Source: Candidatus Falkowbacteria bacterium CG10_big_fil_rev_8_21_14_0_10_39_9 (GTDB lineage Bacteria > Patescibacteriota > Patescibacteriia > Patescibacteriales > UBA12465). From it: a stretch of 9,026 bases of DNA. Both the position numbers and the translations under genes were made by a program. The notes under the pieces are model-generated. The model saw only the letters and a list, made by a program, of their open reading frames with translations. It was not told the DNA's origin and searched no databases. This document shows, in pieces, positions 1 through 6,524 of the stretch (position 1 is the first letter of the stretch; each line of letters starts with the position of its first letter). The stretch lies in assembly GCA_002778645.1 (NCBI GenBank), contig PFAQ01000016.1:1-9026 (forward strand), written 5' to 3'.

Positions 1-1523
1 TCAACAACTATCTCAAGCAAACAGGACAACAAATTGCGTCAGGTGAAAGCGTAACAACAAACAAAGAAACGAATGGGCGCTACCACAGTGACTGGCTTTC
101 TATGATGTATCCACGCCTAAAATTAGCTTGGAACCTTTTACGTGAAGATGGTGTTATTTTTGTATCTATTGGAGAAGACGAAGTTCACCACCTTAGGATT
201 TTGATGGACGAAGTATTCGGTGAAGAAAATTTTATTGGTGAAATTATCGTTAGGTCTAATCCAAGAGGTTCTCAAGAACCATTTGGTATTTCATCAGAAC
301 ATGAATATATTATTTGTTATGCAAAATTTGAATCGGGTAAATACTCTATAACTGGTAAAGATAGAGATTTCGAAGATGAGGAATTCTCATATATTACTAA
401 TGATGGGAAGAGATCAAGACTCTTAGGTTTAAGGAAGCGTGGAGGAGATTGGAGAAGAGCGGATCGTCCCAACATGTATTTCCCATTTTTTGTTAACCCT
501 ATTAATAAAAAAGTAAGTATTGCAAGAAGTGATAAAGATGATGTTGAAGTTTTTCCAGTTAGACCAGATGGAGAAGAAAGTCGTTGGACATGGGGAATAA
601 AAACAGCGCAAGAACGTATTAATGAATTAGTTGCTAAAGAGGTTTCAAGAAAAGGAGAAACTGTTTTTGATATTTATCGTATTGATTTAATTGAAAGTGA
701 AGATGGCAGCCTTAAAAAAGAAAAACTAAAAAGTATTTTTGAGGACAAAACATTCAATTATCAAAGCGCGAGACAGCATCTCAAGCAAATGTTTGGTAGT
801 TCAGAGATATTTGACTTTCCTAAACCTCCAGAATTGATACAAAAACTTTTAGCACCACTCAATGAAAAAGATGGAATCATAATGGATTTCTTTGGTGGCT
901 CAGGCACCACTGCACATGCAGTATTAAGCCAAAATAAAGAGGATGGTGGTAATCGTAAATTTATCCTAGTACAGTTACCAGAAAAATTCAATCAAAAATC
1001 TGAAGGATTCAAATCTGAATTCAAAAACATATCTGAACTAGCAAAAGAACGTATTCGTCGCGTAATAAGAGGTTATGGTGAGAACCCACAGCCCATTAAT
1101 GCTGGTTTCAAGGCGTTTACCTTGGCTGAATCAAACTATCCCGAAAATGCTTTTGTTTTTAATCTCGATAAATCATCAGAAGAAAATCAACAGGAATTTA
1201 TCGTTTATTTAAATAAAGCAAAACAAAGCCAATTATTTAACAAAGAAAACGATATAAGTATTGTCTATGAGAATATCGTGAAAGAAGGTTTATCGTTAAA
1301 TAGCAAGATTGAGAAAATTTCACTTGGTAGAAATAATGTTTATCAAATTACTGATGGTGAGCAGCAGATTTTTATTTGTCTTGAAAATAAAATCGCGCCA
1401 GAAACAATTAATGTGCTTATTGATAGGTCTTACAAAGATAAATTATTTATCTGTCTTGAGAGTGCACTAGACGACACAATGGCTGCCAACTTAGCGCTTA
1501 ACCTTGACCTGAAAACCATTTAA
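1..1523 (+). CDS. mod: Type III restriction-modification system methyltransferase subunit Mod, 5'-truncated by the window edge
   Basis: This is the modification subunit of a type III R-M system; such enzymes methylate adenine N6 in a short asymmetric site using S-adenosylmethionine and supply sequence recognition to the Res partner. The frame is open from base 3, giving 506 residues. The ATG at 102 is internal, because the family-typical stretch NNYLKQTGQ...HSDWLSMMYPRLKLA runs through it. EcoP15I-type Mod proteins are roughly 600-650 residues, so about 100-150 N-terminal residues, including the catalytic DPPY motif, should lie just left of the window. The AdoMet-binding motif DFFGGSGTT is at 885-911, preceded by the typical FDFPKPPELI stretch. 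DPPY before FxGxG is the beta-class order. The variable part at about 240-760 is the likely target-recognition region. The res gene follows after 5 bases, which supports cotranscription. The specificity cannot be read from sequence. Confidence 0.95.
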   Translation, partial: NNYLKQTGQQIASGESVTTNKETNGRYHSDWLSMMYPRLKLAWNLLREDGVIFVSIGEDEVHHLRILMDEVFGEENFIGEIIVRSNPRGSQEPFGISSEHEYIICYAKFESGKYSITGKDRDFEDEEFSYITNDGKRSRLLGLRKRGGDWRRADRPNMYFPFFVNPINKKVSIARSDKDDVEVFPVRPDGEESRWTWGIKTAQERINELVAKEVSRKGETVFDIYRIDLIESEDGSLKKEKLKSIFEDKTFNYQSARQHLKQMFGSSEIFDFPKPPELIQKLLAPLNEKDGIIMDFFGGSGTTAHAVLSQNKEDGGNRKFILVQLPEKFNQKSEGFKSEFKNISELAKERIRRVIRGYGENPQPINAGFKAFTLAESNYPENAFVFNLDKSSEENQQEFIVYLNKAKQSQLFNKENDISIVYENIVKEGLSLNSKIEKISLGRNNVYQITDGEQQIFICLENKIAPETINVLIDRSYKDKLFICLESALDDTMAANLALNLDLKTI

Positions 1524-1528
1524 TAATT

Positions 1529-4183
1529 ATGAAATTTAAGTTTGATCCAAACCAGGAATTTCAACTGCAAGCAATAAACTCAGTGATTGATTGTTTTGAA
1601 GGGCAAGAAAAAACCACAGCACAGACTGTGGCTGGTTTAGGATTGTTTGGAATTTATCCGAACATACTTACTCTTTCAGAAAAGGAAATTCTAAAAAACA
1701 TCAAAACTATTCAAAAGTCACAAAATTTAACCTTATCTGATGGGGATAAATTACTTACTGAAGACGGACAATCTTTTAAATTGGAAACTCCCGTGAAGGA
1801 TATTTCAGTAGAAATGGAAACGGGCACGGGTAAGACCTATGTTTATTTGCGGACCATCTTTGAACTCAATCAGAAGTATGGTTGGAAGAAGTTTATTATT
1901 TTAGTGCCGTCTGTCGCTATCCGTGAGGGTGTTATTAAAACCCTCAAAATTACCGAAGATCACTTCAGGGAATTGTATGCAAATACCCCTTTTAGATTTT
2001 ATGAGTACAAATCAAAAAGTATTTCTCAGGTTCGTCACTTTGCTGATAGCAGTGTGATTAATATTATGGTCATGACTGTGGGGGCGTTTAATAAAGATGC
2101 CAATGTTCTTTACGGTGCCCGAGACCAAATGCAAGGAGAACAACCAATTGAATTTATTAAAAAAACTAATCCGATCCTTATTCTTGATGAGCCTCAAAAT
2201 ATGGAGGGTGAGGCGACAAAAAAAGCACTTGAAAATTTCAATGCTTTATTCCGTTTGCGTTATTCTGCTACTCATAAAAATTTATATAACCTTGTTCATC
2301 AGCTTACCCCATATGATGCTTACCAACTTGGTCTTGTTAAAAAAATAGAGGTTTTCTCAGTAACTGATGACGATAGCGGCAACTCCACTCCTCATATGGT
2401 TTTTGTTGAAGCAAAACCAGCAAAAACTGCTAGTGGTATTAAAGCAAAAGCTGAATTAGCTTTTGCGGATAATGATGGTAACAGAAAAATTAAGGCAATT
2501 AATTTAAAAAAAGGAGATGATCTTGTAAATATAACCAATAATAAAGCCTATAACGGATATGTAGTTTCAAATATAGATGCTGATGCGCCTGAGTTTGGCG
2601 CTGAAGGCAAAGTCCATTTTACAAATGGTTTTGTTCTTTCTCGTGAAACTGCAATTAATCAAAATAAGGAAGATATATGGCGAAGACAAATTTCTGAGAC
2701 CATCCGACTTCATATTGAAAAAAAACAAAAATATAAAGACTTTGAGATTAAGGTTCTTAGTCTTTTCTTTATCGATAAAGTTGCAAACTATGCCGGCGCC
2801 GATGGATTAATCCGTAAGATATTTACAGAAGAATTATCTAAGGTAAAAGATGTATTTACGTTAGGACAGGACTCTATTAACTCACTCCATACCGGATATT
2901 TTGCTAAAAAGAAAGATGGTAGTTTTGTTGAACAAGAATCAGCTATTGAAAAAAACGATGAAGCCTATGAACTTATTATGAAAGACAAGGAACGCCTTTT
3001 GTCTTTTTATGAACCGGTCGAATTTATTTTCTCCCATTCAGCGCTGCGTGAAGGTTGGGATAATCCTAACGTGTTTAATATCTGTACTTTAAACGAAACA
3101 ACGTCAACCATGAAGAAGCGTCAAGAGATTGGTCGCGGTATGCGTCTTTGCGTTAATCAAAACGGTGACCGAATTTTTGATAGGCATATTAATTTGCTTT
3201 CAGTTGTGGCAAATATAAGTTACGCCGACTATGTAGCTAGTTTACAGGCAGAATTTCAAGAAGATGGTATTTATAAAACGCCCCAGGTACCTTACAATGC
3301 AAAACAGCGCAGTAAGATCGTGCTTAAGCCTGGTTTTCAAAAAGATGAGAACTTTAAGGAGTTGTGGAACCGTATTTCAAAAAAGACTCGTTATTTAGTA
3401 AAAGTAAATACAGAATCGCTTATTACTAACTCCGCAAGGGTCATTTCTGAAATTCGGCTACAAAAGCCCCATATTCGCGTTGACCGCGCTGGTATCAATA
3501 TATCCGCGGAAGGAGTTAAGTCTCTTGCTCTAGGGTCCGAATCAGGCGAAATAGTGGCTACACAAAGCAGAACGATTGATTGTGTCTCTGAAATTAAGGC
3601 ACAAACTCGTCTTACTCGAGCTACTATTGCTGATATAGTGCTCAAAGCAAATAATTGGGAGGCCTTCTTTAGCAATCCAGATCGTTTCATTGTTGAGGCA
3701 AGTAAAATCATTAAACAAGAGCTTGTGAAGACTTATGTTGAGCAAGTGAGTTATGAGATAATTTCTGATTCTTATAAAGTAGAGGAGTTCAAAGCGCTTG
3801 AAAGTTACGAGGACTCCACCTTGCCAGTTACCCGGTCTATTTACGATGCTATTGTTCATGATTCTGATGTGGAAATGAATTTTGCCCTAGACCTTGAACA
3901 TGATGAGCAAATTAAGCTGTTTATTAAAATGCCCAATTGGTACAAGGTTGAGACTCCTGTTGGAGGCTATAATCCTGATTGGGCGATAGTTACCGCAAAG
4001 CGTGACCTTAAAGGGAACGAAGGAGAAAAGGTTTATTTTGTTATTGAAACAAAAGGTGATATTGAAAATTTACGCCCAACCGAAAAGGCAAAGATAGAGT
4101 CTGCCAAAAAACATTTTGAAGTTATAAAGGTGAATTATAAGGAGATTGATAATTATCAGGCATTTTCTGATTTGATTGGTTAA
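1529..4183 (+). CDS. res: Type III restriction-modification system endonuclease/helicase subunit Res
   Basis: Complete 884-residue restriction subunit, of normal length for the family (about 850-1000). It works with Mod as an ATP-dependent motor that cuts DNA when unmodified sites are found. Visible motifs, in order: the type III start MKFKFDPNQEFQLQAI; Walker A METGTGKT at residues 96-103; motif II DEPQ at 220-223 (the DEPQ form is usual in Res rather than DEAD); motif III SAT at 246-248; REGWDNPN at 507-514; and arginine-finger motif VI QEIGRGMRL at 532-540. The C-terminal nuclease has the PD-(D/E)XK pattern, with P816-D817 and E840-T841-K842. All key residues are present, so the protein looks active. 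The start is the first ATG, 5 bases after the mod stop, with no Shine-Dalgarno sequence; translation may be coupled to mod. Short frames on both strands inside it are shadows. Confidence 0.97.
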   Translation: MKFKFDPNQEFQLQAINSVIDCFEGQEKTTAQTVAGLGLFGIYPNILTLSEKEILKNIKTIQKSQNLTLSDGDKLLTEDGQSFKLETPVKDISVEMETGTGKTYVYLRTIFELNQKYGWKKFIILVPSVAIREGVIKTLKITEDHFRELYANTPFRFYEYKSKSISQVRHFADSSVINIMVMTVGAFNKDANVLYGARDQMQGEQPIEFIKKTNPILILDEPQNMEGEATKKALENFNALFRLRYSATHKNLYNLVHQLTPYDAYQLGLVKKIEVFSVTDDDSGNSTPHMVFVEAKPAKTASGIKAKAELAFADNDGNRKIKAINLKKGDDLVNITNNKAYNGYVVSNIDADAPEFGAEGKVHFTNGFVLSRETAINQNKEDIWRRQISETIRLHIEKKQKYKDFEIKVLSLFFIDKVANYAGADGLIRKIFTEELSKVKDVFTLGQDSINSLHTGYFAKKKDGSFVEQESAIEKNDEAYELIMKDKERLLSFYEPVEFIFSHSALREGWDNPNVFNICTLNETTSTMKKRQEIGRGMRLCVNQNGDRIFDRHINLLSVVANISYADYVASLQAEFQEDGIYKTPQVPYNAKQRSKIVLKPGFQKDENFKELWNRISKKTRYLVKVNTESLITNSARVISEIRLQKPHIRVDRAGINISAEGVKSLALGSESGEIVATQSRTIDCVSEIKAQTRLTRATIADIVLKANNWEAFFSNPDRFIVEASKIIKQELVKTYVEQVSYEIISDSYKVEEFKALESYEDSTLPVTRSIYDAIVHDSDVEMNFALDLEHDEQIKLFIKMPNWYKVETPVGGYNPDWAIVTAKRDLKGNEGEKVYFVIETKGDIENLRPTEKAKIESAKKHFEVIKVNYKEIDNYQAFSDLIG

Positions 4184-4422
4184 TATAAAAATTTGGTATT
4201 AATAAAAAAATAGGTTTTTCGGTCTATTTTTATTTTCCACAACATTTTTATATTTTTTTCCGATGCTGCATGGGCATATGGAGTTTTGACTAATTTTATC
4301 GCTATGTGCCGGATAGTTTTTATTATAATCTACTTTGAGTAAATTATTTAATTTATTTGTACTTATTCTGATAGCTGGGTATGTATTAAATAATTAGGCT
4401 TAAACTAGTATCTATAAAATAT
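4184..4422. other. AT-rich intergenic spacer between res and the 108-residue membrane protein
   Basis: No gene is supported in this 239-base stretch. It holds the weak terminator at 4206-4231 and a TATAAT hexamer at 4324-4329 that could be a -10 element for the next gene (about 90 bases before its ATG), but no good -35 hexamer sits 16-18 bases upstream of it. A second weak possibility is TTGTAC at 4357-4362 with a poor -10 near 4380. The promoter of the next gene therefore remains unassigned. Confidence 0.5.
4206..4231 (+). terminator. Weak intrinsic terminator candidate after res
   Basis: A perfect 8-bp inverted repeat, AAAAATAG (4206-4213) and CTATTTTT (4224-4231), encloses a 10-base loop and runs into a T-rich stretch, 23 bases after the res stop. 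The stem is nearly all A-T, so it would be weak. It is the only terminator-like structure seen between res and the next gene. Confidence 0.4.
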
Positions 4423-4749
4423 ATGAAAGAAAAAAATCTTGGGTCTAATTTCTGGAAAAGAAATTCACGGTCATTATGTGGTTATTGGATACTCGTCTTT
4501 GTTCCATTTACTATTATGATGAGCATTGTTAAAATCTTCGATAGTTTAGAGCTTGTTGGTGCTTTAATTTTTTTGTTTTTGCTATTTGTTGCCCCATTCC
4601 TCTTTATTGTTTCGTATCGACGGGCCAAGCTTAATGATTTTTCTGAAAAAATTATTTTTATATTTTTAGGCTTAGTTTTGCCTTATGTATTCATGTACTT
4701 GTATTTTGTTTGTCGGCTATTTAAAAATTTTAGTTTAATGATCGGATAA
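4423..4749 (+). CDS. Small three-helix membrane protein, possibly DUF805-like
   Basis: A 108-residue hydrophobic protein with three likely membrane segments at residues about 20-38, 42-64 and 76-98. The loop between helices 2 and 3 is positively charged (YRRAKLND), as expected on the cytoplasmic face. The pattern of an R-R/K-rich stretch, then YW, helices, an RR-x-x-x-x-D loop and a last helix loosely resembles DUF805 proteins, where RRLHD is the usual loop. The match is by eye and weak. The first ATG at 4423 is used; it has no Shine-Dalgarno sequence, only an A/T-rich lead-in. The gene stands alone between the R-M pair and the ribosomal operon, with no clear terminator of its own, so its transcript may run into the leader region. 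Function unknown. Confidence 0.65.
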   Translation: MKEKNLGSNFWKRNSRSLCGYWILVFVPFTIMMSIVKIFDSLELVGALIFLFLLFVAPFLFIVSYRRAKLNDFSEKIIFIFLGLVLPYVFMYLYFVCRLFKNFSLMIG

Positions 4750-4763
4750 TTTTTGTGCGTTGT

Positions 4764-4779
4764 GAGGTAAATATCCAGC
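4764..4779 (+). repeat. Upstream copy of the L10 leader core sequence
   Basis: GAGGTAAATATCCAGC here matches GAGGTAAATATCTAGC at 4934-4949 inside the L10 leader, 15 of 16 bases identical, same orientation, 170 bases apart. Similarity stops sharply on both sides and the flanking leader helices are not duplicated. It lies just after the 108-residue gene and upstream of the rplJ promoter, so it would be in the read-through transcript but not in the rplJ transcript. Origin and role unknown. Confidence 0.6.
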
Positions 4780-4820
4780 AAAAAGCAAATAAAATACTAA
4801 GTATCTATATTTTGATGGTA

Positions 4821-4828
4821 GGGGGGGG
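4821..4828. repeat. Poly-G tract of eight
   Basis: A run of eight G in an otherwise AT-rich spacer, ending 25 bases before the -35 hexamer of the rplJ promoter. Runs of this length can slip during replication. A C-rich segment at 4860-4873 lies downstream and could pair with it in a read-through transcript. Confidence 0.6.
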
Positions 4829-4853
4829 CTAAACCGGGTTTATCAAAAAGTCC

Positions 4854-4882
4854 TTGACACCCCTCCCAAACCCTGCTAATAT
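4854..4882 (+). promoter_or_regulatory. Promoter of the rplJ-rplL operon
   Basis: A consensus -35 TTGACA (4854-4859) is followed by a 17-base spacer and the -10 TAATAT (4877-4882), preceded by TGC (4874-4876), an extended -10 element. Transcription would start near 4889, giving a leader of about 128 bases before rplJ. The overlapping TATAAT at 4880-4885 would need a 20-base spacer and is less likely. This is a strong housekeeping-type promoter, as expected for ribosomal protein genes. Confidence 0.85.
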
Positions 4883-4902
4883 AATCATAACAACTAATTT
4901 CA

Positions 4903-4982
4903 CCACAGACAGCAAGCACCCATAAGTCTTGCCGAGGTAAATATCTAGCGTGATAAACGCCGTATTTTCTTTTAATCTGTGG
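4903..4982 (+). ncRNA. L10 leader: autoregulatory mRNA leader of rplJ-rplL
   Basis: This leader sits between the promoter and rplJ and matches the L10 leader family, which binds the L10(L12)4 complex for feedback control of its own operon. A closing stem pairs CCACAGA (4903-4909) with TCTGTGG (4976-4982). Inside it, a hairpin pairs GCAAG (4912-4916) with CTTGC (4928-4932), followed directly by the conserved-looking CGAGGT. A second small hairpin pairs GCGT (4948-4951) with ACGC (4957-4960). The order CAGACAGCAAG...CTTGCCGAGG fits the family as I remember it, where this region imitates the L10 site of 23S rRNA. Assignment rests on position, stems and conserved bases; a covariance-model search was not possible here. 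Confidence 0.85.
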
Positions 4983-4999
4983 TCAAACACAGTTTTTTT
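4977..4999 (+). terminator. Attenuator-like terminator overlapping the L10 leader closing stem
   Basis: CTGTG (4977-4981) pairs with CACAG (4988-4992) across a 6-base loop and is followed by seven T (4993-4999), a short but proper intrinsic terminator 17 bases before the rplJ ATG. The left arm is the same sequence that closes the L10 leader with CCACAGA at 4903-4909, so the two stems cannot form together. CACAG occurs in both competing strands, as in a two-state switch. This suggests transcription attenuation, although a 5-bp stem is weak. Confidence 0.6.
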
Positions 5000-5016
5000 A
5001 TTATTAAATTAATAAT

Positions 5017-5547
5017 ATGCCAAAAAGCAAGCAACAAAAACGAGACGTTTTAGCGGGCTTAGCGGACAAGATCCAGAGAGCGAAATCCATCGTCTTTACC
5101 AGCTTCAATGCGCTGACCGTAAAGGATAACGAAGAATTACGCTTGAAACTAAGAGCAGAGAATAGCGAATACTACGTCGCTAAAAAAACTCTCCTCGGAT
5201 TGGCTTTTAAGAAGAACCCGATTGAGGGCTTAGATGTCAAAAGTTTGGATGGTAAGGTAGCGACTATTTTCGCCTATGAAGACGAAGTAGCTCCAGCCAA
5301 AATCATTCATGGATTCCGTAAAGATCGTGAAGACAAAATCGCTTTTATCGGTGGCGTGTTGGAAGGTCGTTTCCTTTCTAAGACCGATATGGAGAGCCTG
5401 GCTCAACTCCCTAGCAAGAAAGAGTTGTATGCCAAGATGGTGGGCTCAATGAACGCTCCAATTTCCGGCTTTGTAAATGTCTTAGCTGGTAACTTAAGAG
5501 GACTAGTCACCGCTTTGAAAGCGATTGGCGAATCCAAGAATGCTTAA
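5017..5547 (+). CDS. rplJ: 50S ribosomal protein uL10 (L10, stalk base)
   Basis: A 176-residue protein, normal length for bacterial L10 (about 165-180). It anchors L7/L12 dimers to 23S rRNA at the ribosomal stalk and helps recruit translation factors. The N-terminal rRNA-binding domain is clear: MPKSKQQKRDVLAGLADKI, a KSIVFTSFNALTV strand, and YYVAKKTLLGLA at about residues 52-63, followed by a GG-containing strand near residue 112 (FIGGVLEG). The C-terminal helix (about 150-174, VLAGNLRGLVTALKAI) is the L7/L12 dimer-binding arm. The start is the ATG at 5017, which gives the family-typical N-terminus; it lacks a Shine-Dalgarno sequence and is preceded by ATTAATAAT. The L10 leader and its overlapping attenuator lie directly upstream; rplL follows after 61 bases. 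Confidence 0.97.
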   Translation: MPKSKQQKRDVLAGLADKIQRAKSIVFTSFNALTVKDNEELRLKLRAENSEYYVAKKTLLGLAFKKNPIEGLDVKSLDGKVATIFAYEDEVAPAKIIHGFRKDREDKIAFIGGVLEGRFLSKTDMESLAQLPSKKELYAKMVGSMNAPISGFVNVLAGNLRGLVTALKAIGESKNA

Positions 5548-5597
5548 TTAATAATTATTAATCTTTGTGGTCACTATATTATGGTGATTCATAAATC
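5547..5597 (+). promoter_or_regulatory. Structured spacer between rplJ and rplL
   Basis: The 61-base spacer contains a perfect 16-base palindrome, ATTAATAATTATTAAT (5547-5562), starting at the last base of the rplJ stop codon. It is followed by a 7-bp hairpin with one G-U pair, TCACTAT (5571-5577) with ATGGTGA (5581-5587), and by an alternative 4-bp hairpin GATT/AATC (5586-5597) that overlaps it. No T-tract follows, so this is not a terminator. It may affect mRNA processing or raise rplL expression relative to rplJ; that role is inference. Confidence 0.4.
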
Positions 5598-5608
5598 ATA
5601 TTAACAAT

Positions 5609-6001
5609 ATGGAAGACAAAAAAATTGAAGTCCCAGCTAAATTCAAATCTTTAGTTGAGGAAATTGAAAAAATGAGTGTTTTAGATCTTGCTGAGTTAGT
5701 GAAGATCTTAGAAGAAAAATTCGGCGTTTCTGCTTCAGCTCCAGCTATGATGATGGCTGCTGGTACCGCCGCTGCCGCCGTGGAAGAGAAGACTTCTTTT
5801 GACGTTGAAATCACTGAATCTGGTGCTAACAAGATCAATGTCATTAAGGCTGTCCGGGAATTAACTGAATTAGGCTTAAAAGAAGCTAAAGATTTAGTTG
5901 ACGCTGCTCCAAAGGTAGTGAAGGAAGGCGTGAAGAAAGAAGATGCTGAAGCCATGAAGAAGAGATTAGAAGAAGCTGGTGCTAAGGTAACTTTGAAATA
6001 A
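5609..6001 (+). CDS. rplL: 50S ribosomal protein bL12 (L7/L12)
   Basis: A 130-residue protein, slightly longer than the usual 118-128 because of a charged N-terminal extension (MEDKKIEVPAKFK). It forms the flexible dimeric stalk that binds GTPase factors EF-Tu and EF-G. Domains are plain: an N-terminal dimerisation helix region (about residues 12-42, LVEEIEKMSVLDLAELVKIL), an Ala/Met-rich hinge (about 43-58), and the globular C-terminal domain (about 62-130) with the hallmark VIKAVRELTELGLKEAKDLV and the ending EAGAKVTLK. The start is the ATG at 5609, without a Shine-Dalgarno sequence but preceded by ATTAACAAT, almost the same 9 bases as before rplJ. It shares the rplJ promoter and ends at the strong terminator at 6024-6053. 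L7/L12 is needed in several copies per L10. Confidence 0.98.
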   Translation: MEDKKIEVPAKFKSLVEEIEKMSVLDLAELVKILEEKFGVSASAPAMMMAAGTAAAAVEEKTSFDVEITESGANKINVIKAVRELTELGLKEAKDLVDAAPKVVKEGVKKEDAEAMKKRLEEAGAKVTLK

Positions 6002-6023
6002 GTCTCACAATCGTTTAGATATT

Positions 6024-6053
6024 AAAAGACCACCCTTAATTGGGTGGTCTTTT
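6024..6053 (+). terminator. Strong intrinsic terminator of the rplJ-rplL operon
   Basis: A perfect 12-bp stem, AAAAGACCACCC (6024-6035) with GGGTGGTCTTTT (6042-6053), closes a 6-base loop 22 bases after the rplL stop. The A-tract on one side and T-tract on the other make it potentially bidirectional. Confidence 0.95.
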
Positions 6054-6110
6054 AATTACCAGAAAACCTCGCACAATCTTTACTCTAAAAGCTGGACGAA
6101 ATCTAAATTT

Positions 6111-6490
6111 ATGAAACAAAATTTGTTTTTTATCTGTATTAAACATTTTAATGCTTTTGGGGGTGGCATTGCTGCAGTTAATATATTTTTTATTAATAAG
6201 GCCGAATAGATGGGCTTGGTATTAATTATGCTGGCGCTTTTTGTGTCGTCTCTCTTATTATTTTTAAGATAGCCCTAAAAGGGATTCTGCTCGATATTTT
6301 ATTTGGTTTAATAGACAATGGTATTTTAGCGGTTTTGGCTATTTTTGGTGGTCATTTTGCGGGTGTAACTGGAGCAATCAATGGCGGTGTGGTCAGTAAT
6401 GCTATAACTGATGGCATCGCTGGAATATTTGAGGGCCATATGGCAAAAATTAAGATTAAGATTGGTTCCAGAAGAAAGAATGATGCTTAA
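6111..6490 (+). pseudogene. Small Gly/Ala-rich membrane protein gene, apparently frameshifted
   Basis: Two adjoining frames read like one protein. The first starts at ATG 6111 and gives 32 residues (MKQNLFFICIKHFNAFGGG..., ending FFINKAE) before TAG at 6207. The second is open from 6200 to TAA 6488-6490, encodes 96 residues, and has no usable start codon at its beginning. It continues as RIDGLGINYAGAF, then hydrophobic segments including FGLIDNGILAVLAIFGG, then a Gly/Ala-rich GVTGAINGG...NAITDGIAGIFEGH and a basic tail KIKIKIGSRRKNDA. The composition is strongly protein-like. A single frame change between 6200 and 6209 joins both parts into a protein of about 125 residues. No slippery heptamer is seen, so decay or a sequencing error is likelier than programmed frameshifting. 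Family not recognised. Confidence 0.55.
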
Positions 6491-6492
6491 GT

Positions 6493-6524
6493 CAGCTGTC
6501 GGAAAAATGGCTAGCTGTTTTTTT
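6493..6524 (+). terminator. Weak terminator candidate after the frameshifted gene
   Basis: CAGCT (6493-6497) can pair with AGCTG (6513-6517), extendable by one G-U pair, and seven T follow (6518-6524). The stem is short and the loop long (about 13-15 bases). The position, immediately after the TAA at 6490, supports it more than the structure does. Confidence 0.4.

Noticed and set aside
2097..2810. Plus-strand open frames of 77-83 codons inside res in another frame
   Set aside because: They are shadows of res, which is intact and carries its motifs across this stretch.
3391..3859. Two overlapping minus-strand open frames of 105-106 codons
   Set aside because: Both are antisense to the continuous, clearly coding res gene and have no recognisable motif.
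4817..4838. G-quadruplex around the G8 tract
   Set aside because: Only three usable runs of GGG can be found in the neighbourhood, so a stable three-layer quadruplex is not supported.
4854..4885. TTGACA with TATAAT at 4880-4885 as the rplJ promoter
   Set aside because: The spacer would be 20 bases; TAATAT at 4877-4882 gives the optimal 17 bases and a TGC extension.
5596..5955. 119-codon Ser/Ala-rich open frame on the minus strand
   Set aside because: It lies wholly opposite rplL and its composition follows from the complement of Ala/Lys/Glu-rich codons; no promoter or protein-like domain pattern is seen.
6194..6212. Programmed ribosomal frameshift joining the two halves of the 6111-6490 gene
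   Set aside because: No X-XXY-YYZ slippery heptamer or downstream stimulatory structure is evident in the overlap; a mutation or sequencing error is simpler.
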